Assembly (NCBI GenBank): GCA_014360005.1
Contig: JACIYI010000007.1
Span: 62,001-126,000 of the forward strand
Reading direction: 5' to 3'
Source of the DNA: Candidatus Aminicenantota bacterium
Lineage (GTDB): Bacteria > Acidobacteriota > Aminicenantia > Aminicenantales > Saccharicenantaceae
DNA: 64,000 bases
Within the stretch, counting starts at the first letter, position 1. Every line of letters begins with the position of its first letter. The translations under genes and the position numbers were made by a program. The notes under the pieces were generated by a model. That model ran no database searches. It was not told the origin of the DNA and saw only the letters and a list, made by a program, of their open reading frames with translations. Below, in pieces: positions 51,623 through 61,141 of the stretch.

Positions 51623-52897
51623 ATGCCTGATCCTGATATTATTTTAAGTCTTTTTAATAGAATCCGCAGTCGCTTTCCAACCTTCTCCCTCGAAAGTGAG
51701 GGCCGGAAGCGTCTTTACTTGAACAGCGGGGCCGGCAGTCTGATGGTTGACAATTGCCTGCAGGCAATTAATTCTTACGCTGTCTCTCTACCTCCCATGC
51801 CGGGACAGATAACTCCAGCTGAAAAACAAACTTTTGAATTCCAGCAGCAGGTCAGGCAGCTGGTGGCTGATTTTATCGGAGCCTCGAGACCACAGGAAAT
51901 TTCTTTCCATTTCTCCACCACCGCCGCTCTCTTCAACCTGGCTTTTGCCCTCCGCTCCCTCTTCAGACCGGGGAAGAACCTGGTGGTGACCGATATGGAC
52001 CACTTTGCCAATATCTCACCCTGGGAAAACCTGGGCCTGGCCCAGGGTGCAGAAATCAGGCGGGTCAGGCTCACTCCGGAACTGATGCTGGACCGGACCG
52101 ACCTGCTGGACAAAGTGGACAAAGATACGGTGCTGGTGGCTCTGACCGGAGCTTCCAATGCCCTGGGAACCATCCTGCCCCTGACCGACCTGATCTCAGA
52201 CCTCAAGCAAAAATCAGACGCCCTGGTAGTGGTTGATGCCGTCCATCTGGCCCCCCATGTCCCTATTGATGTTAGGGAATTAGGTTGCGATTTTCTGGCC
52301 TTCTCCGGGTATAAAACATTCGGTCCAATGCTCGGGCTCCTCTACAGCCGACAGGAAACGCGGGACCGGTTATCTCCATACCGGGTCGAAACCAACCAGG
52401 AGGCTATGCCCTATTGCTGGGAACAGGGCATGCTGCCCAACCTGAATCTGGCCGGCCTCAAAGGAGCCTTAGATTACCTGCTGGAACTGGGAAAGGCAGC
52501 GCATCCCCGGGAGTCTTCGGCCCCGACCCGAAAAATTTTTCGACTGACTCTGGAAGCTATAAAAAAATACGAACAAAACCTGAGCCTCTATTTCCTGGAG
52601 AGATGGAAAAAATTCCAATCTCCTCGGTTAAGATTTTATGGAATCGAAAACCCGGCCCGGGTGACTTTCCGAACGCCGACCTTTGCCCTGGAAGTGGCCG
52701 GGTTAACTCCAGCCGAGCTGAAGAAGCTTTTCTGGGAAAGGGCCGGAATTATCATTGCCGATGGCAACCATTATTCGGCGGTCGTGGTCAGGCACTTAAA
52801 GAAAAACGCCCTCAACCGGGTCAGCCTGGCCCACTATGACGGCCCCGATTCCCTTGACCTGTTCTTTGATTGTCTGGAAAACATTTTGTCTCATTAA
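51623..52897 (+). CDS. class V PLP-dependent aminotransferase / cysteine desulfurase-like protein
   Basis: A 424-residue fold-type I PLP enzyme. The Schiff-base lysine is K231 in FSGYKTFGP, the PLP-pyridine aspartate D205 and H208 lie in VVDAVHLAPH. No active-site cysteine loop of the IscS/SufS type is evident, so sulfur mobilisation is unlikely and an aminotransferase or lyase/epimerase role is likelier. No ribosome binding site is visible before ATG. A class IV aminotransferase follows 28 bases downstream, so they are probably co-transcribed and share an amino-acid role. Confidence 0.87.
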   Translation: MPDPDIILSLFNRIRSRFPTFSLESEGRKRLYLNSGAGSLMVDNCLQAINSYAVSLPPMPGQITPAEKQTFEFQQQVRQLVADFIGASRPQEISFHFSTTAALFNLAFALRSLFRPGKNLVVTDMDHFANISPWENLGLAQGAEIRRVRLTPELMLDRTDLLDKVDKDTVLVALTGASNALGTILPLTDLISDLKQKSDALVVVDAVHLAPHVPIDVRELGCDFLAFSGYKTFGPMLGLLYSRQETRDRLSPYRVETNQEAMPYCWEQGMLPNLNLAGLKGALDYLLELGKAAHPRESSAPTRKIFRLTLEAIKKYEQNLSLYFLERWKKFQSPRLRFYGIENPARVTFRTPTFALEVAGLTPAELKKLFWERAGIIIADGNHYSAVVVRHLKKNALNRVSLAHYDGPDSLDLFFDCLENILSH

Positions 52898-52925
52898 ATC
52901 AAAACGTCATCATAAGGAGTAAGAA

Positions 52926-54017
52926 ATGGCTAAGTTCGAAGGAGTTAAATGGGCTCCCGGTCAGATGAGGTATTTCCTCTACGATAAGAGTTTTGAAATG
53001 TTTGAAGCCGAGGCCAAAACTTATGCGGCCACCCGCTCGACTTACTACGCCAGCTTCCTCTGTTTTGAAGGCATTCGCTACTTCTGTCGCCACAACGAGC
53101 AGGGCAATCTGGAACTGGTTTTCGTCAACTGGGACCAGAACCTGGAACGGTTTCGCCGGAGCATGGCCTTCAACCTGAGCCGGGAACAACAATCAATCCT
53201 GCCCACCAAGGAAGAACTGGAAGAGCTGTTCATCAAAAAATTCTTTTCCCACCCGGCCCTCAGACCCTACCTGGAAGAAATGGCCGCAAAGGGCGTCCAG
53301 GGCTACCTCCGGCCTTTCACCCTGGACGAAGAGCATTCGATGGGAGTTACCTTTCCTAACTTCCCGGCCATCAGGGCCGTTACCTGCATGTACAATCAAT
53401 ACCTGGGCGAGCCCTTCGTCGGAGTGGTTATCCCCCACCTGGTGAGAGCACTGGGGGTTAACGGCACCGGCTGTCTGAAACTGGGAATCAATTACCTGAT
53501 GAGCATTAAAGCCATTGATGAGGCCCGGGCTCTGGTGCCGGAAGCGGCCTCGGTTCTGTTCCTGGATGACAAAACTTACCTGCCGGTTGAACAGAGGGAA
53601 ATCAGCGAATGGGATTCTTCCTGCTGCCTTTTTGCCCTGGCCGACGGCACTGTCATCAAGATTCCCGAAAGCAACCTCATCCTGCCTTCCATCACCATCA
53701 AGGGGATGGTGGTCATTCTGAAGAACATGGGAATCAAGGTGGAAGAACGACCGTTTACTTACGGCGAACTCCTGGAAAGAGTCAGGAAGAACGAACTGAT
53801 TACCGTGGCCAGCGTTGGCACTGCCGGCATCCTCAACCGCTGCGAAAAACTGATGCTTGTGGATGCTGACTTGAAAATCATAGGACAGCATCTACCGGAC
53901 AAGGGCCATCCGCTTTACCAGAAGCTGAGAGAGGTCCGGGAATACTACTGGAATGTTTACCGGGGTCTGGCTCCGGCTCTACCCGGCCTGAAAGTCTTCC
54001 GCTACCCAATTGATTGA
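52926..54017 (+). CDS. class IV PLP aminotransferase, branched-chain (IlvE-like)
   Basis: A 363-residue fold-type IV PLP enzyme. The catalytic lysine is K185 in CLKLGINYLMS, corresponding to KxGGNY in branched-chain aminotransferases. The family element VASVGTAGIL near residue 300 (phosphate binding) is present. It is about 60 residues longer than E. coli IlvE. It would interconvert branched-chain or other hydrophobic amino acids with 2-oxo acids, consistent with amino-acid fermentation next to peptide import. AAGGAG lies 6 bases before ATG; the class V gene is upstream. Confidence 0.85.
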   Translation: MAKFEGVKWAPGQMRYFLYDKSFEMFEAEAKTYAATRSTYYASFLCFEGIRYFCRHNEQGNLELVFVNWDQNLERFRRSMAFNLSREQQSILPTKEELEELFIKKFFSHPALRPYLEEMAAKGVQGYLRPFTLDEEHSMGVTFPNFPAIRAVTCMYNQYLGEPFVGVVIPHLVRALGVNGTGCLKLGINYLMSIKAIDEARALVPEAASVLFLDDKTYLPVEQREISEWDSSCCLFALADGTVIKIPESNLILPSITIKGMVVILKNMGIKVEERPFTYGELLERVRKNELITVASVGTAGILNRCEKLMLVDADLKIIGQHLPDKGHPLYQKLREVREYYWNVYRGLAPALPGLKVFRYPID

Positions 54018-54127
54018 TAGAAAAATAAACTGCTCCCCCAGCTGCTACCACCACCAGGCTGATGTGGCGGGCAATTATCCCCGGGCCTTCAATCTGGACT
54101 GAAATATAAAATAAGGAAATTAAGTTC

Positions 54128-55456
54128 ATGCTCAAACAACATCCCCGGGCTCTCAGCTATATCTTTTTCACAGAGATGTGGGAAAGAATCGGCTTTTATA
54201 CCTTAATGGCCACCCTGGTGCTCTACATGGACCGGGTTCTGGGCTGGTCAGATTCCCGTAAGGGTGACTGGTACGGGCTTTTCCTCGGGCTTTGCTATTT
54301 TTTCCCGCTGGTGGGTGGCTGGCTGGGAGACAGGGTTTTTGGCCGCCTGAGAACAGTCCGAGCCGGAGCCGTCCTGATGGCTCTGGGTTATATCGGCCTG
54401 GCCCTGTCCTCTGCTTCTCAGACTCTTACTTTCAGCCTGGGCCTGCTGCTGGTGGCCATAGGCACAGGCATTTTCAAGGTTAACATGTCAGTCCTGGTCG
54501 GCAACATCTACCAGGACCGTCCCCAGCTCAGGGATGCCGGTTTCAATATTTATTATATGGGAGTCAACCTCGGAGCCATGATTGCTCCGCTAATCGCCAC
54601 TCTCAACAACGCCGTTTTTAACAGCTACCATCTGTCTTTCTGGGTAGCCGCCGTCGGCCTGATCCTGGCTCTGTTCATCTTTCAGGCAGGTCGGTCTCAG
54701 CTGCTTCCGGCCGACGACTTCAGACTAAAAAATTGCAGCCAGAAAAGGACGGACGGTCAGCTGGACCCGGCCTCTTCCGTTGAGCGGGAAAGATCTCTGT
54801 CAACCGGAACCTCTCAGTCCGCGGCCGATATTTCGGGTCGGATTCTGGCCCTGATCATTCTTTTCGCCATTGTCATCTTGTTCTGGGTAGCTTTTTACCA
54901 GAACGGCTTTGCTCTAACTCTGTTTGCGGCTCGCTCCACGGTGGTCAAGAGCTGGCTGCGGCCAGAAACCTATCAGTTTTTTGAACCATTCTTCATCCTG
55001 GTTTTGACCCCGTTGTTGCTGCTGCTCCTGGACCGGCTGCGCCTGAAAGGAAAAGAGCCTTCCACCCCCCGGAAAATTTTCCTGGGGATGCTGTTCATGA
55101 CCGCAGCCATGTTCATCATGGTGGTAGCCTGCCTTAAAGGCGGCAACCAGGACCAGAATATCATGTCGCCGCTGTGGTTGGTCAGCACCTATTTAGTGGT
55201 GACCATTGCCGAAATTCTCATCTCTCCCATGGGCTTATCTTATGTTTCCAAAGTGGCCCCGGCCACAATAAGCGGGTTGATGATGGGAGGCTGGTACCTG
55301 GCCATTTCCTTCGGCAGTTATGGTAGTGGTCTGCTGGGAAAATTCTACAGCCGGCTGGCCCACCATCAGTTTTTCTTGCTGCTGGCAGCCCTGCTGGCCC
55401 TGGCTGCTCTGCTGGTAGGTTTATCCATCAAGAGGCTGGAACGTTATTCTCAGTAA
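54128..55456 (+). CDS. proton-dependent oligopeptide transporter (POT/PTR2 family)
   Basis: A 442-residue MFS-type transporter with about twelve to fourteen helices. The POT signature ExxER is present near the N-terminus (TEMWERIGFY) and the second PTR2 motif follows (GVNLGAMIAPLIA). A cytoplasmic loop of about 50 residues separates the halves (about residues 195-240). These proteins import di- and tripeptides with protons. The product fits downstream M24 peptidase and the extracellular C69/S9 peptidases. A weak AAGGA site is 10 bases upstream; the 110 bases before hold no gene. Confidence 0.92.
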   Translation: MLKQHPRALSYIFFTEMWERIGFYTLMATLVLYMDRVLGWSDSRKGDWYGLFLGLCYFFPLVGGWLGDRVFGRLRTVRAGAVLMALGYIGLALSSASQTLTFSLGLLLVAIGTGIFKVNMSVLVGNIYQDRPQLRDAGFNIYYMGVNLGAMIAPLIATLNNAVFNSYHLSFWVAAVGLILALFIFQAGRSQLLPADDFRLKNCSQKRTDGQLDPASSVERERSLSTGTSQSAADISGRILALIILFAIVILFWVAFYQNGFALTLFAARSTVVKSWLRPETYQFFEPFFILVLTPLLLLLLDRLRLKGKEPSTPRKIFLGMLFMTAAMFIMVVACLKGGNQDQNIMSPLWLVSTYLVVTIAEILISPMGLSYVSKVAPATISGLMMGGWYLAISFGSYGSGLLGKFYSRLAHHQFFLLLAALLALAALLVGLSIKRLERYSQ

Positions 55457-55488
55457 ATGATAAACAGATAATAAAAGGAGAAGTCGAG

Positions 55489-56685
55489 ATGTCCATGACT
55501 GAAACCCTGATTAAAGAGAAAACAGAGCAGGCCGTCAGGATTTTGCGAGAAATAGGCCTGGATTGCTGGATAACCTTTACCCGGGAAAGCGAAATCTGCG
55601 GCGACCCCAGTCTGGTATTCTTGGCCCCGGGCCACGTTACCTGGCATTCAGCTTTCATCATCAGTGCCAGCGGAAGGAAAAGAGCCATCGTTGGCCTGTA
55701 TGATAAAAAGGCGATCGAAGAGGTCGGAGCCTATGAGTTAGTCGAAGGTTATGTTACCGGCCTCAAGGAGCCATTGCAGAAATTTCTGGCTGAACTACAG
55801 CCGCAGACCATTGCTATCAATTTTTCCAGGACCAGTGAAATCTGCGACGGCCTGACCCATGGCCTGTACCTGACGCTGGTGGAGATGGTGCAGGAAATCG
55901 GCCTGGAAAATACACTGGTCTCAGCCGAGAGGCTGGTCTCCGCCCTCCGGGAAAGAAAATCACCGGCGGAGATCCAGGCCATTAAAAAGGCCATCGCCCT
56001 AACCCAGGAGATTTTTGAACTGGTCACGGCTTTTATGGCCCCGGGCAAAAGCGAGAAACAGATCGCCGCCTTCATGCTGGATGAGGTCCGGCGGCGCGGG
56101 CTGCAGACTGCCTGGGGACAGAGTACTTGCCCGGCGGTCTTTACCGGGCCGGACACCGCCCAGGCCCATTACTCCCCCACCGACCGCCAGGCTGAACCAG
56201 GCCATATCCTGAACATGGATTTCGGGCTGCGGGTTGACGGTTACTGTTCCGACCTGCAAAGAACTTTTTACCTGCTGCGGGAAAATGAAACCCAGGCCCC
56301 GCCCGAAGTCAGGCGAGGGTTCGAGACGATAACCAGGGCTATCGAAGAAGCCAGGCTGGCCATGAAGCCTGGGGTTAAGGGTGTGGAAATTGATACAGTG
56401 GCCAGAATGATTATAAAGGAATCGGGGTATGAAGAATTTCCCCACGCCCTCGGCCACCAGGTGGGGCGTTTTGCTCATGACGGCACCGCCCTGCTCGGAC
56501 CGGCCTGGGAAAAATACGCCGATAAACCTTTCCGCCTTCTGGAACCTGGTATGGTTTTTACGCTGGAACCAAGGTTGACCGTCCCCGGTCGCGGAGTGGT
56601 GACCATCGAAGAAATGGTGCTGGTAACTGAAACCGGGGCCGAATTTTTAAGCCGGCCACAGAAGGAATTGATTCTGATTCGTTAA
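55489..56685 (+). CDS. cytoplasmic M24 Xaa-Pro peptidase
   Basis: A 398-residue M24B peptidase with no signal. The pita-bread metal site is complete: D244 (NMDFG), D255 (CSDLQ), H323 (LGHQVG), E360 (TLEPR) and E374 (TIEEM). It cleaves X-Pro bonds in peptides brought in by the POT transporter 32 bases upstream, an obvious functional pair. AAAAGGAG precedes ATG. It is followed by a convergent exported M24 enzyme 60 bases further on, a different clade. Confidence 0.93.
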   Translation: MSMTETLIKEKTEQAVRILREIGLDCWITFTRESEICGDPSLVFLAPGHVTWHSAFIISASGRKRAIVGLYDKKAIEEVGAYELVEGYVTGLKEPLQKFLAELQPQTIAINFSRTSEICDGLTHGLYLTLVEMVQEIGLENTLVSAERLVSALRERKSPAEIQAIKKAIALTQEIFELVTAFMAPGKSEKQIAAFMLDEVRRRGLQTAWGQSTCPAVFTGPDTAQAHYSPTDRQAEPGHILNMDFGLRVDGYCSDLQRTFYLLRENETQAPPEVRRGFETITRAIEEARLAMKPGVKGVEIDTVARMIIKESGYEEFPHALGHQVGRFAHDGTALLGPAWEKYADKPFRLLEPGMVFTLEPRLTVPGRGVVTIEEMVLVTETGAEFLSRPQKELILIR

Positions 56686-56745
56686 ATTCAGGCCACCTTT
56701 TAAAACCGGGTAAAATTCAGCGGGCTCCGATAATTAAGGTCACGG

Positions 56746-58014
56746 CTAATCAGCTGCAAATGGTTCTTCCAGAGAAACAGCTTCCATTCCACCCATAATC
56801 CTGGCTCCTTCGGCTGTTACCACCATACAATCTTCAATCCGGAGGCCGAATTCACCTGACAGATAAATGCCCGGTTCATTGGAGAAAGTCATTCCGGCTT
56901 CAATCCGGAGCTTATTACCCTGGACCAGATAAGGATACTCATGTCCTTCCAGCCCGATGCCATGGCCCAGGCGATGGCTGAAATATTTATAGCCAGGGCC
57001 AAAGCCGGCTTCTTCTATCACCTTCCTGGCCGCCCGGTCAACTTCTTCACAGGTCGCGCCCGGCCGGCAGACTTTTAAGGCCGCCAACTGGGCCTTTCTG
57101 ACCACCTCCCAGATTCTCTTATGCCGGTCTGAAGCCCGTCCGAAAACCAGGGTCCTGGTAACATCGGAGCTGTAACCTTGCACCCGGCAGCCACCATCAA
57201 CCAGGATGACATCACCCTCTTCCAGGTTCTTTCTCTTCCTCGAACCATGGGGGAAGGAAGAAGCTGGCCCGAAAGACGGACCGCCGGACCCGCTCACTCC
57301 TAATCTGGCATGAGCTGCCCGAATAAAGGTGGCCAGTTCATCCTGGGTCATTCCGGCCCTGAGCTGGCCAAAGGCTTCCCGGTAGGCCAGCTTGGTAATC
57401 CTGTTAGCCGCCTCCAGACAGGCAATTTCCCGGTCTGATTTAAGACCCCGGCAACCATCAGAAACCGGGCTGCCGTCAACCAGTTCCAGCCAGGGGACAT
57501 CTTTTTTCATTCCGTAAACAATAAAGGCCCTGGTCGAGGGCTCCAATCCGAGTTTTTTCTTTCGGGCATAATCACGGACCGTTTGGCCAATCAGTTCATA
57601 GGGGCTCTCGTTTTCTTCCCAGGTCCTGATTTCCTGGCTGGTTGGTATCATCTCCCGGGCCCGGTCAAGTTCAAAAGCCGAACAAACCCAGACCGGTTCC
57701 CGGTCCGGGAATAACAATAGCCCAAAAGTCCTCTCGCTGCGCCACCAGTTAACACCGCTAAAGTACTGCAGGCTGGGACCGGGTTCGACGAACAGTCCAC
57801 CCAGCCTCTGGTCGGAAATCAGGCGAAAGGCTTTCTGCCATCTTTTCTGGTAATCGTCAGGACCAAAGGGTTTGATAGCTGCCAGCCATTGCCTCAACCC
57901 GGCGTCTTCAATCTTATCAAGGTCTAGCTGGCCGGAAGCCAGGGCCCTGGCCATGGTCGTGGTGCTTAACAGGGCCAGACCGCTGATTTTCAGGAAATTT
58001 CTTCTTTCGACCAT
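56746..58014 (-). CDS. Tat-exported M24 Xaa-Pro aminopeptidase
   Basis: A 422-residue M24B peptidase with a twin-arginine signal (ERRNFLK at 3-9, then a hydrophobic run). The metal ligands are complete: D273 (LVDGG), D284 (SSDVT), H351 (RLGHGIGLEGHE), E380 (SNEPG) and E394 (RIED). It is exported folded with metal, and would remove X-Pro from peptides in the periplasm. GGAGG lies 7 bases before ATG. It is divergent from the MFS gene at 58145. Confidence 0.93.
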   Translation of the reverse strand: MVERRNFLKISGLALLSTTTMARALASGQLDLDKIEDAGLRQWLAAIKPFGPDDYQKRWQKAFRLISDQRLGGLFVEPGPSLQYFSGVNWWRSERTFGLLLFPDREPVWVCSAFELDRAREMIPTSQEIRTWEENESPYELIGQTVRDYARKKKLGLEPSTRAFIVYGMKKDVPWLELVDGSPVSDGCRGLKSDREIACLEAANRITKLAYREAFGQLRAGMTQDELATFIRAAHARLGVSGSGGPSFGPASSFPHGSRKRKNLEEGDVILVDGGCRVQGYSSDVTRTLVFGRASDRHKRIWEVVRKAQLAALKVCRPGATCEEVDRAARKVIEEAGFGPGYKYFSHRLGHGIGLEGHEYPYLVQGNKLRIEAGMTFSNEPGIYLSGEFGLRIEDCMVVTAEGARIMGGMEAVSLEEPFAAD

Positions 58015-58082
58015 GCCAGAACCTCCAAGTAATCAGTTAGAGCCATTCATACCCCATCGGGCCTCAGCCGGTCAAGAGATTT

Positions 58083-58111
58083 TTGCTGGCGAGATAAATT
58101 TAGACTATAAT
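58083..58111 (+). promoter_or_regulatory. sigma70-type promoter for the MFS gene
   Basis: TTGCTG (58083-58088), 17 bases, then a perfect TATAAT (58106-58111). Transcription should start near 58118, supporting the ATG at 58145 (leader about 27 bases) over much earlier in-frame starts. Confidence 0.5.
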
Positions 58112-58144
58112 CCAAGTCTTCCATTTCTTTCCGGCAGTCTGAAG

Positions 58145-59362
58145 ATGAAGGATTCAGAAACAGGCTATAACCTGCGCCGCCAGGCCATGAACTTCATAGT
58201 TCTCATGGGACTGGTCAGTCTCTTCAGCGATATGACTTATGAAGGGGCCAGGAGCCTGACCGGCCCCTACCTGGGCTTACTGGGAGCCTCAGCCTTTGTG
58301 GTCGGCCTGGTGGCCGGGCTGGGCGAGTTTATAGGCTACGGCTTACGCCTGGCTACCGGGCTGCTGGCTGACCGCACCAGAAATTATTGGCTGTTAACCT
58401 TTCTCGGCTATGCACTCAATCTGCTGGCCGTACCACTTCTGGCCCTGGCCGGGCGCTGGGAACTGGCTGCTCTGCTCATCGTGGCTGAACGAATGGGCAA
58501 GGCCATCCGCAAGCCGGCCCGGGATGCCATGATGTCTTACGCCGCCCGTCAGGTAGGCACCGGTTACGGCTTCGCCCTGGAAGAGTTCCTGGACCAGGTG
58601 GGAGCCATGCTGGGGCCGTTGTTCCTGGCTCTGATAATTTACCTGAACCAGGGGCTTGGCAACCTGGCCAGCTATCGCCGCGGTTTTGCCTTCCTGCTAC
58701 TCCCGGCGTTGCTGGCTATGGTCGTTCTTACTTTCAGCCGCCTTAAATATCCCCAACCTCAGAACTTTGAGGTCAGAGAGAAATCCCTGGTGGTCAGGTT
58801 TGACCGGCGTTTCTGGCTTTACCTGGCGGGAACTTCACTTCTGGCGGCCGGGTTTGCCGATTTTCCCCTGCTGGGATTTCATTTTCAGAAAAAGTTGATT
58901 TTCAGCGGTGCGACCATTCCCCTGGTCTATACCCTGGCCATGGGAGTCGATGCCGTAGCGGCCCTGATTTTTGGCAAGCTTTTTGACCGCATCGGTCTGA
59001 AAGCCCTGATGATTTCCACCATAATTTCGGCCATGTTTGCCCCGCTGGTTTTCCTGTCCTCAGACCGGGTTTTAATAGTCGCCGGGATCGTTCTGTGGGG
59101 CGTCGGCCTGGGAGCGCTGGAATCAATCCTCAAAGCGGTGATTGCTAACATCATCGCTGCCGAAAGAAGAGCCACCGCCTACGGTATCTTTAACGCCATC
59201 TTCGGAGCCGCCTGGCTGGCTGGCAGTGCCCTGATGGGCTTTCTCTATGACCGGCAAATTCTTTTTATGGTTCTATTTTCAATTGCAGCCCAGATTGCGG
59301 CTGCAGTCATCTTCTACTTCGTGTACCGAATCCTGCAACCTTCAGAAACTGGAGCGGCCTGA
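58145..59362 (+). CDS. MFS transporter
   Basis: A 405-residue membrane protein with about eleven or twelve helices. MFS-type loop motifs are visible (GLLADRTRNYWLL and RKPARDAMMS, and GKLFDRIGLKAL at the centre of the second half). The best match from memory is a Bcr/multidrug or drug-like branch with RKPARD (as in MFS transporters of Acidobacteriota), but the substrate is unknown. I placed the start at 58145 from the upstream promoter; a longer in-frame stretch runs antisense into the M24 gene and is not real. Convergent with a C69 gene 14 bases later. Confidence 0.8.
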   Translation: MKDSETGYNLRRQAMNFIVLMGLVSLFSDMTYEGARSLTGPYLGLLGASAFVVGLVAGLGEFIGYGLRLATGLLADRTRNYWLLTFLGYALNLLAVPLLALAGRWELAALLIVAERMGKAIRKPARDAMMSYAARQVGTGYGFALEEFLDQVGAMLGPLFLALIIYLNQGLGNLASYRRGFAFLLLPALLAMVVLTFSRLKYPQPQNFEVREKSLVVRFDRRFWLYLAGTSLLAAGFADFPLLGFHFQKKLIFSGATIPLVYTLAMGVDAVAALIFGKLFDRIGLKALMISTIISAMFAPLVFLSSDRVLIVAGIVLWGVGLGALESILKAVIANIIAAERRATAYGIFNAIFGAAWLAGSALMGFLYDRQILFMVLFSIAAQIAAAVIFYFVYRILQPSETGAA

Positions 59363-59376
59363 AAGGCCCGGGCTGC

Positions 59377-61005
59377 TTAAAAACCCCGGGAATACCTGGT
59401 CCAGAATAAGCCATAAAGTTCGCGGTACTTTTCCATGGCCGCCCGGGCAAAATCACCCGTGTACAGGGTCAGGTAGTCGTTGACAGTCAGCGCTTCTTTT
59501 TCCGGGTTTTTGCTGTTCATGATTTCCAGGACTTTTTTCTCCACCAGGGGCAGCTCGGCCAGAGCCCGTTCTTCAAAGGCTCGAACCGTGTCCTCCATTA
59601 TTTTTTGGTTATCTCCCCAGCGGAGGATAGCCAGCCTGTTAGTCCGGCGGAAAATCCAGGCTGCAGAATCTTCCCGATAATGATGCTGGGCACAGACCTC
59701 AAAGGCCGGGGGCAGAGCGGTTACTCCGGCGAAGATGGGAATCCTGGGACTTAGGGCCGGGTTGTCAAAGGCAAACCAGCAGACCGCCCCTACAGCCGGC
59801 GGCAACCAGCTTCTTAACTGAATGACCGTGGCATAGGCACAGGCATTGATGGCAATGGTGCGCTGGGGAGAAATAGTACCCGGCTTGAGGGTATTAATCA
59901 GATTGATCCAGTCCCGTGACATCCAGTTGCTGACCACCGGGCTTTTGCTCATCTCTTCCGAATTTCTTTTCCGGACCAGCAGATTCTGGCTCATGTCGTA
60001 CTCGGTGCCCTCATAGGTTTCCCGGTAAAGGCGCAGGATGTCCCGGACCGAAACCTTTTTTTCGGGCTTGATGGTAAAGGGCAGCTCCTCGGCCTTCAGG
60101 TCGAGCTTCAGTGAAGGAGCCAGCTGGCTGAAGACAAAATATTCCCGGATTGCAAAAGCTTTGCGGCGGCCATAAGCCTTCCAGAACTTAAACGGCTCAC
60201 CTTTTTTAGGATCCCACCAGCCCATTTCTTCGGCCACCTTGAAGACGTTGTCCGAAGCCAGGTAGTTATTAGGATCCTTCAGGTTAAGCTCACTGATTCT
60301 GGGAATGTTAGCCGAAATTCCCACCTGGTCATCAGGAATTCTCACCGCCGCCCAGACCGCTCCCTTTTCCAGAGGACCGGCTCCGAAAATTTCGAAATGC
60401 CAGACTTCCTTGCTGTCGGCGATGGTCAGGCATTCCCCGTAATCTCCGTAACCATATTGTTTGACCAGTTCCCCGGCCAGCTTGATGGCTTCTCTGGCCG
60501 TGCGACACCTTTCCAGCATCAGCCTTTCCAACTCTTCAATCATGAACATACCCTCAGGGTTATAAAGCTCTGGCTTACCACCAATGGTGGTTTCGCCGAT
60601 GGCCAGCCCGAACTCGTTCAGGGCAGGATAGGCCGTGTTCAGGAAGGCATAAGTTTCGGGAACGTCCGGGATCTCTCCTTTCAGTATTACCCCTCTCTGG
60701 TCATAAGGGGTCTCGGTATGCATCTTGCCCTCATAAATCTTATTGGTGCTGCCTGGTTTGTTCTGGCGGCGGGGGACGATGTTAACCCACTGCCGGTAGT
60801 TGCCGTCGCAGGTATGACAGGTTATGACCGAACCGTCGGTCGAAGCCAGTCGCCCGACCATGATGCTGGTACAACCCCAGTTATCTTCTGGCTCGACCTG
60901 GGAACCAACGACCGTTAACCGGCTGTTGAGTGAAAGAAAAATTAACAGCAATCCCAGAAATAGGCCGGCCATCAGGATTATTTTGGGCGTTTTTTTAATC
61001 AGCAT
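59377..61005 (-). CDS. exported C69-family dipeptidase (third copy)
   Basis: A 542-residue paralogue of the tandem pair at 42614-46091. A signal segment (about 9-26) precedes C45 in NWGCTSIMVG as nucleophile. It is more divergent: it lacks the CDWTW segment and the region near GPLWTP is replaced by GPLEKGAVW. AAGGAG lies 6 bases before ATG. A near-consensus promoter is directly upstream (61039-61067), so this copy is separately regulated. Confidence 0.9.
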   Translation of the reverse strand: MLIKKTPKIILMAGLFLGLLLIFLSLNSRLTVVGSQVEPEDNWGCTSIMVGRLASTDGSVITCHTCDGNYRQWVNIVPRRQNKPGSTNKIYEGKMHTETPYDQRGVILKGEIPDVPETYAFLNTAYPALNEFGLAIGETTIGGKPELYNPEGMFMIEELERLMLERCRTAREAIKLAGELVKQYGYGDYGECLTIADSKEVWHFEIFGAGPLEKGAVWAAVRIPDDQVGISANIPRISELNLKDPNNYLASDNVFKVAEEMGWWDPKKGEPFKFWKAYGRRKAFAIREYFVFSQLAPSLKLDLKAEELPFTIKPEKKVSVRDILRLYRETYEGTEYDMSQNLLVRKRNSEEMSKSPVVSNWMSRDWINLINTLKPGTISPQRTIAINACAYATVIQLRSWLPPAVGAVCWFAFDNPALSPRIPIFAGVTALPPAFEVCAQHHYREDSAAWIFRRTNRLAILRWGDNQKIMEDTVRAFEERALAELPLVEKKVLEIMNSKNPEKEALTVNDYLTLYTGDFARAAMEKYRELYGLFWTRYSRGF

Positions 61006-61038
61006 AATCAGCTCCTTGCCAGTTGAATTGAGAGTTTC

Positions 61039-61067
61039 ATTATCTTTTTTGCCCGGCAGGCTGTCAA
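61039..61067 (-). promoter_or_regulatory. near-consensus sigma70-type promoter for the third C69 gene
   Basis: TTGACA (61067-61062), 17 bases, then GATAAT (61044-61039), five of six matches to TATAAT. Transcription should start near 61032, with a 26-base leader including AAGGAG. Confidence 0.65.
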
Positions 61068-61091
61068 ACTATTTTATCTTTATTTTTCCTG

Positions 61092-61121
61092 TTTATAAAT
61101 TCATCAGGTCTGGATTAAAAT
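61092..61121 (+). promoter_or_regulatory. possible promoter for the WbqC gene
   Basis: TTTATA (61092-61097), 18 bases, TAAAAT (61116-61121). Predicted start near 61128 leaves a 14-base leader with no ribosome binding site. Confidence 0.35.
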
Positions 61122-61141
61122 AGGGCCAGGCTTTTTGAACC

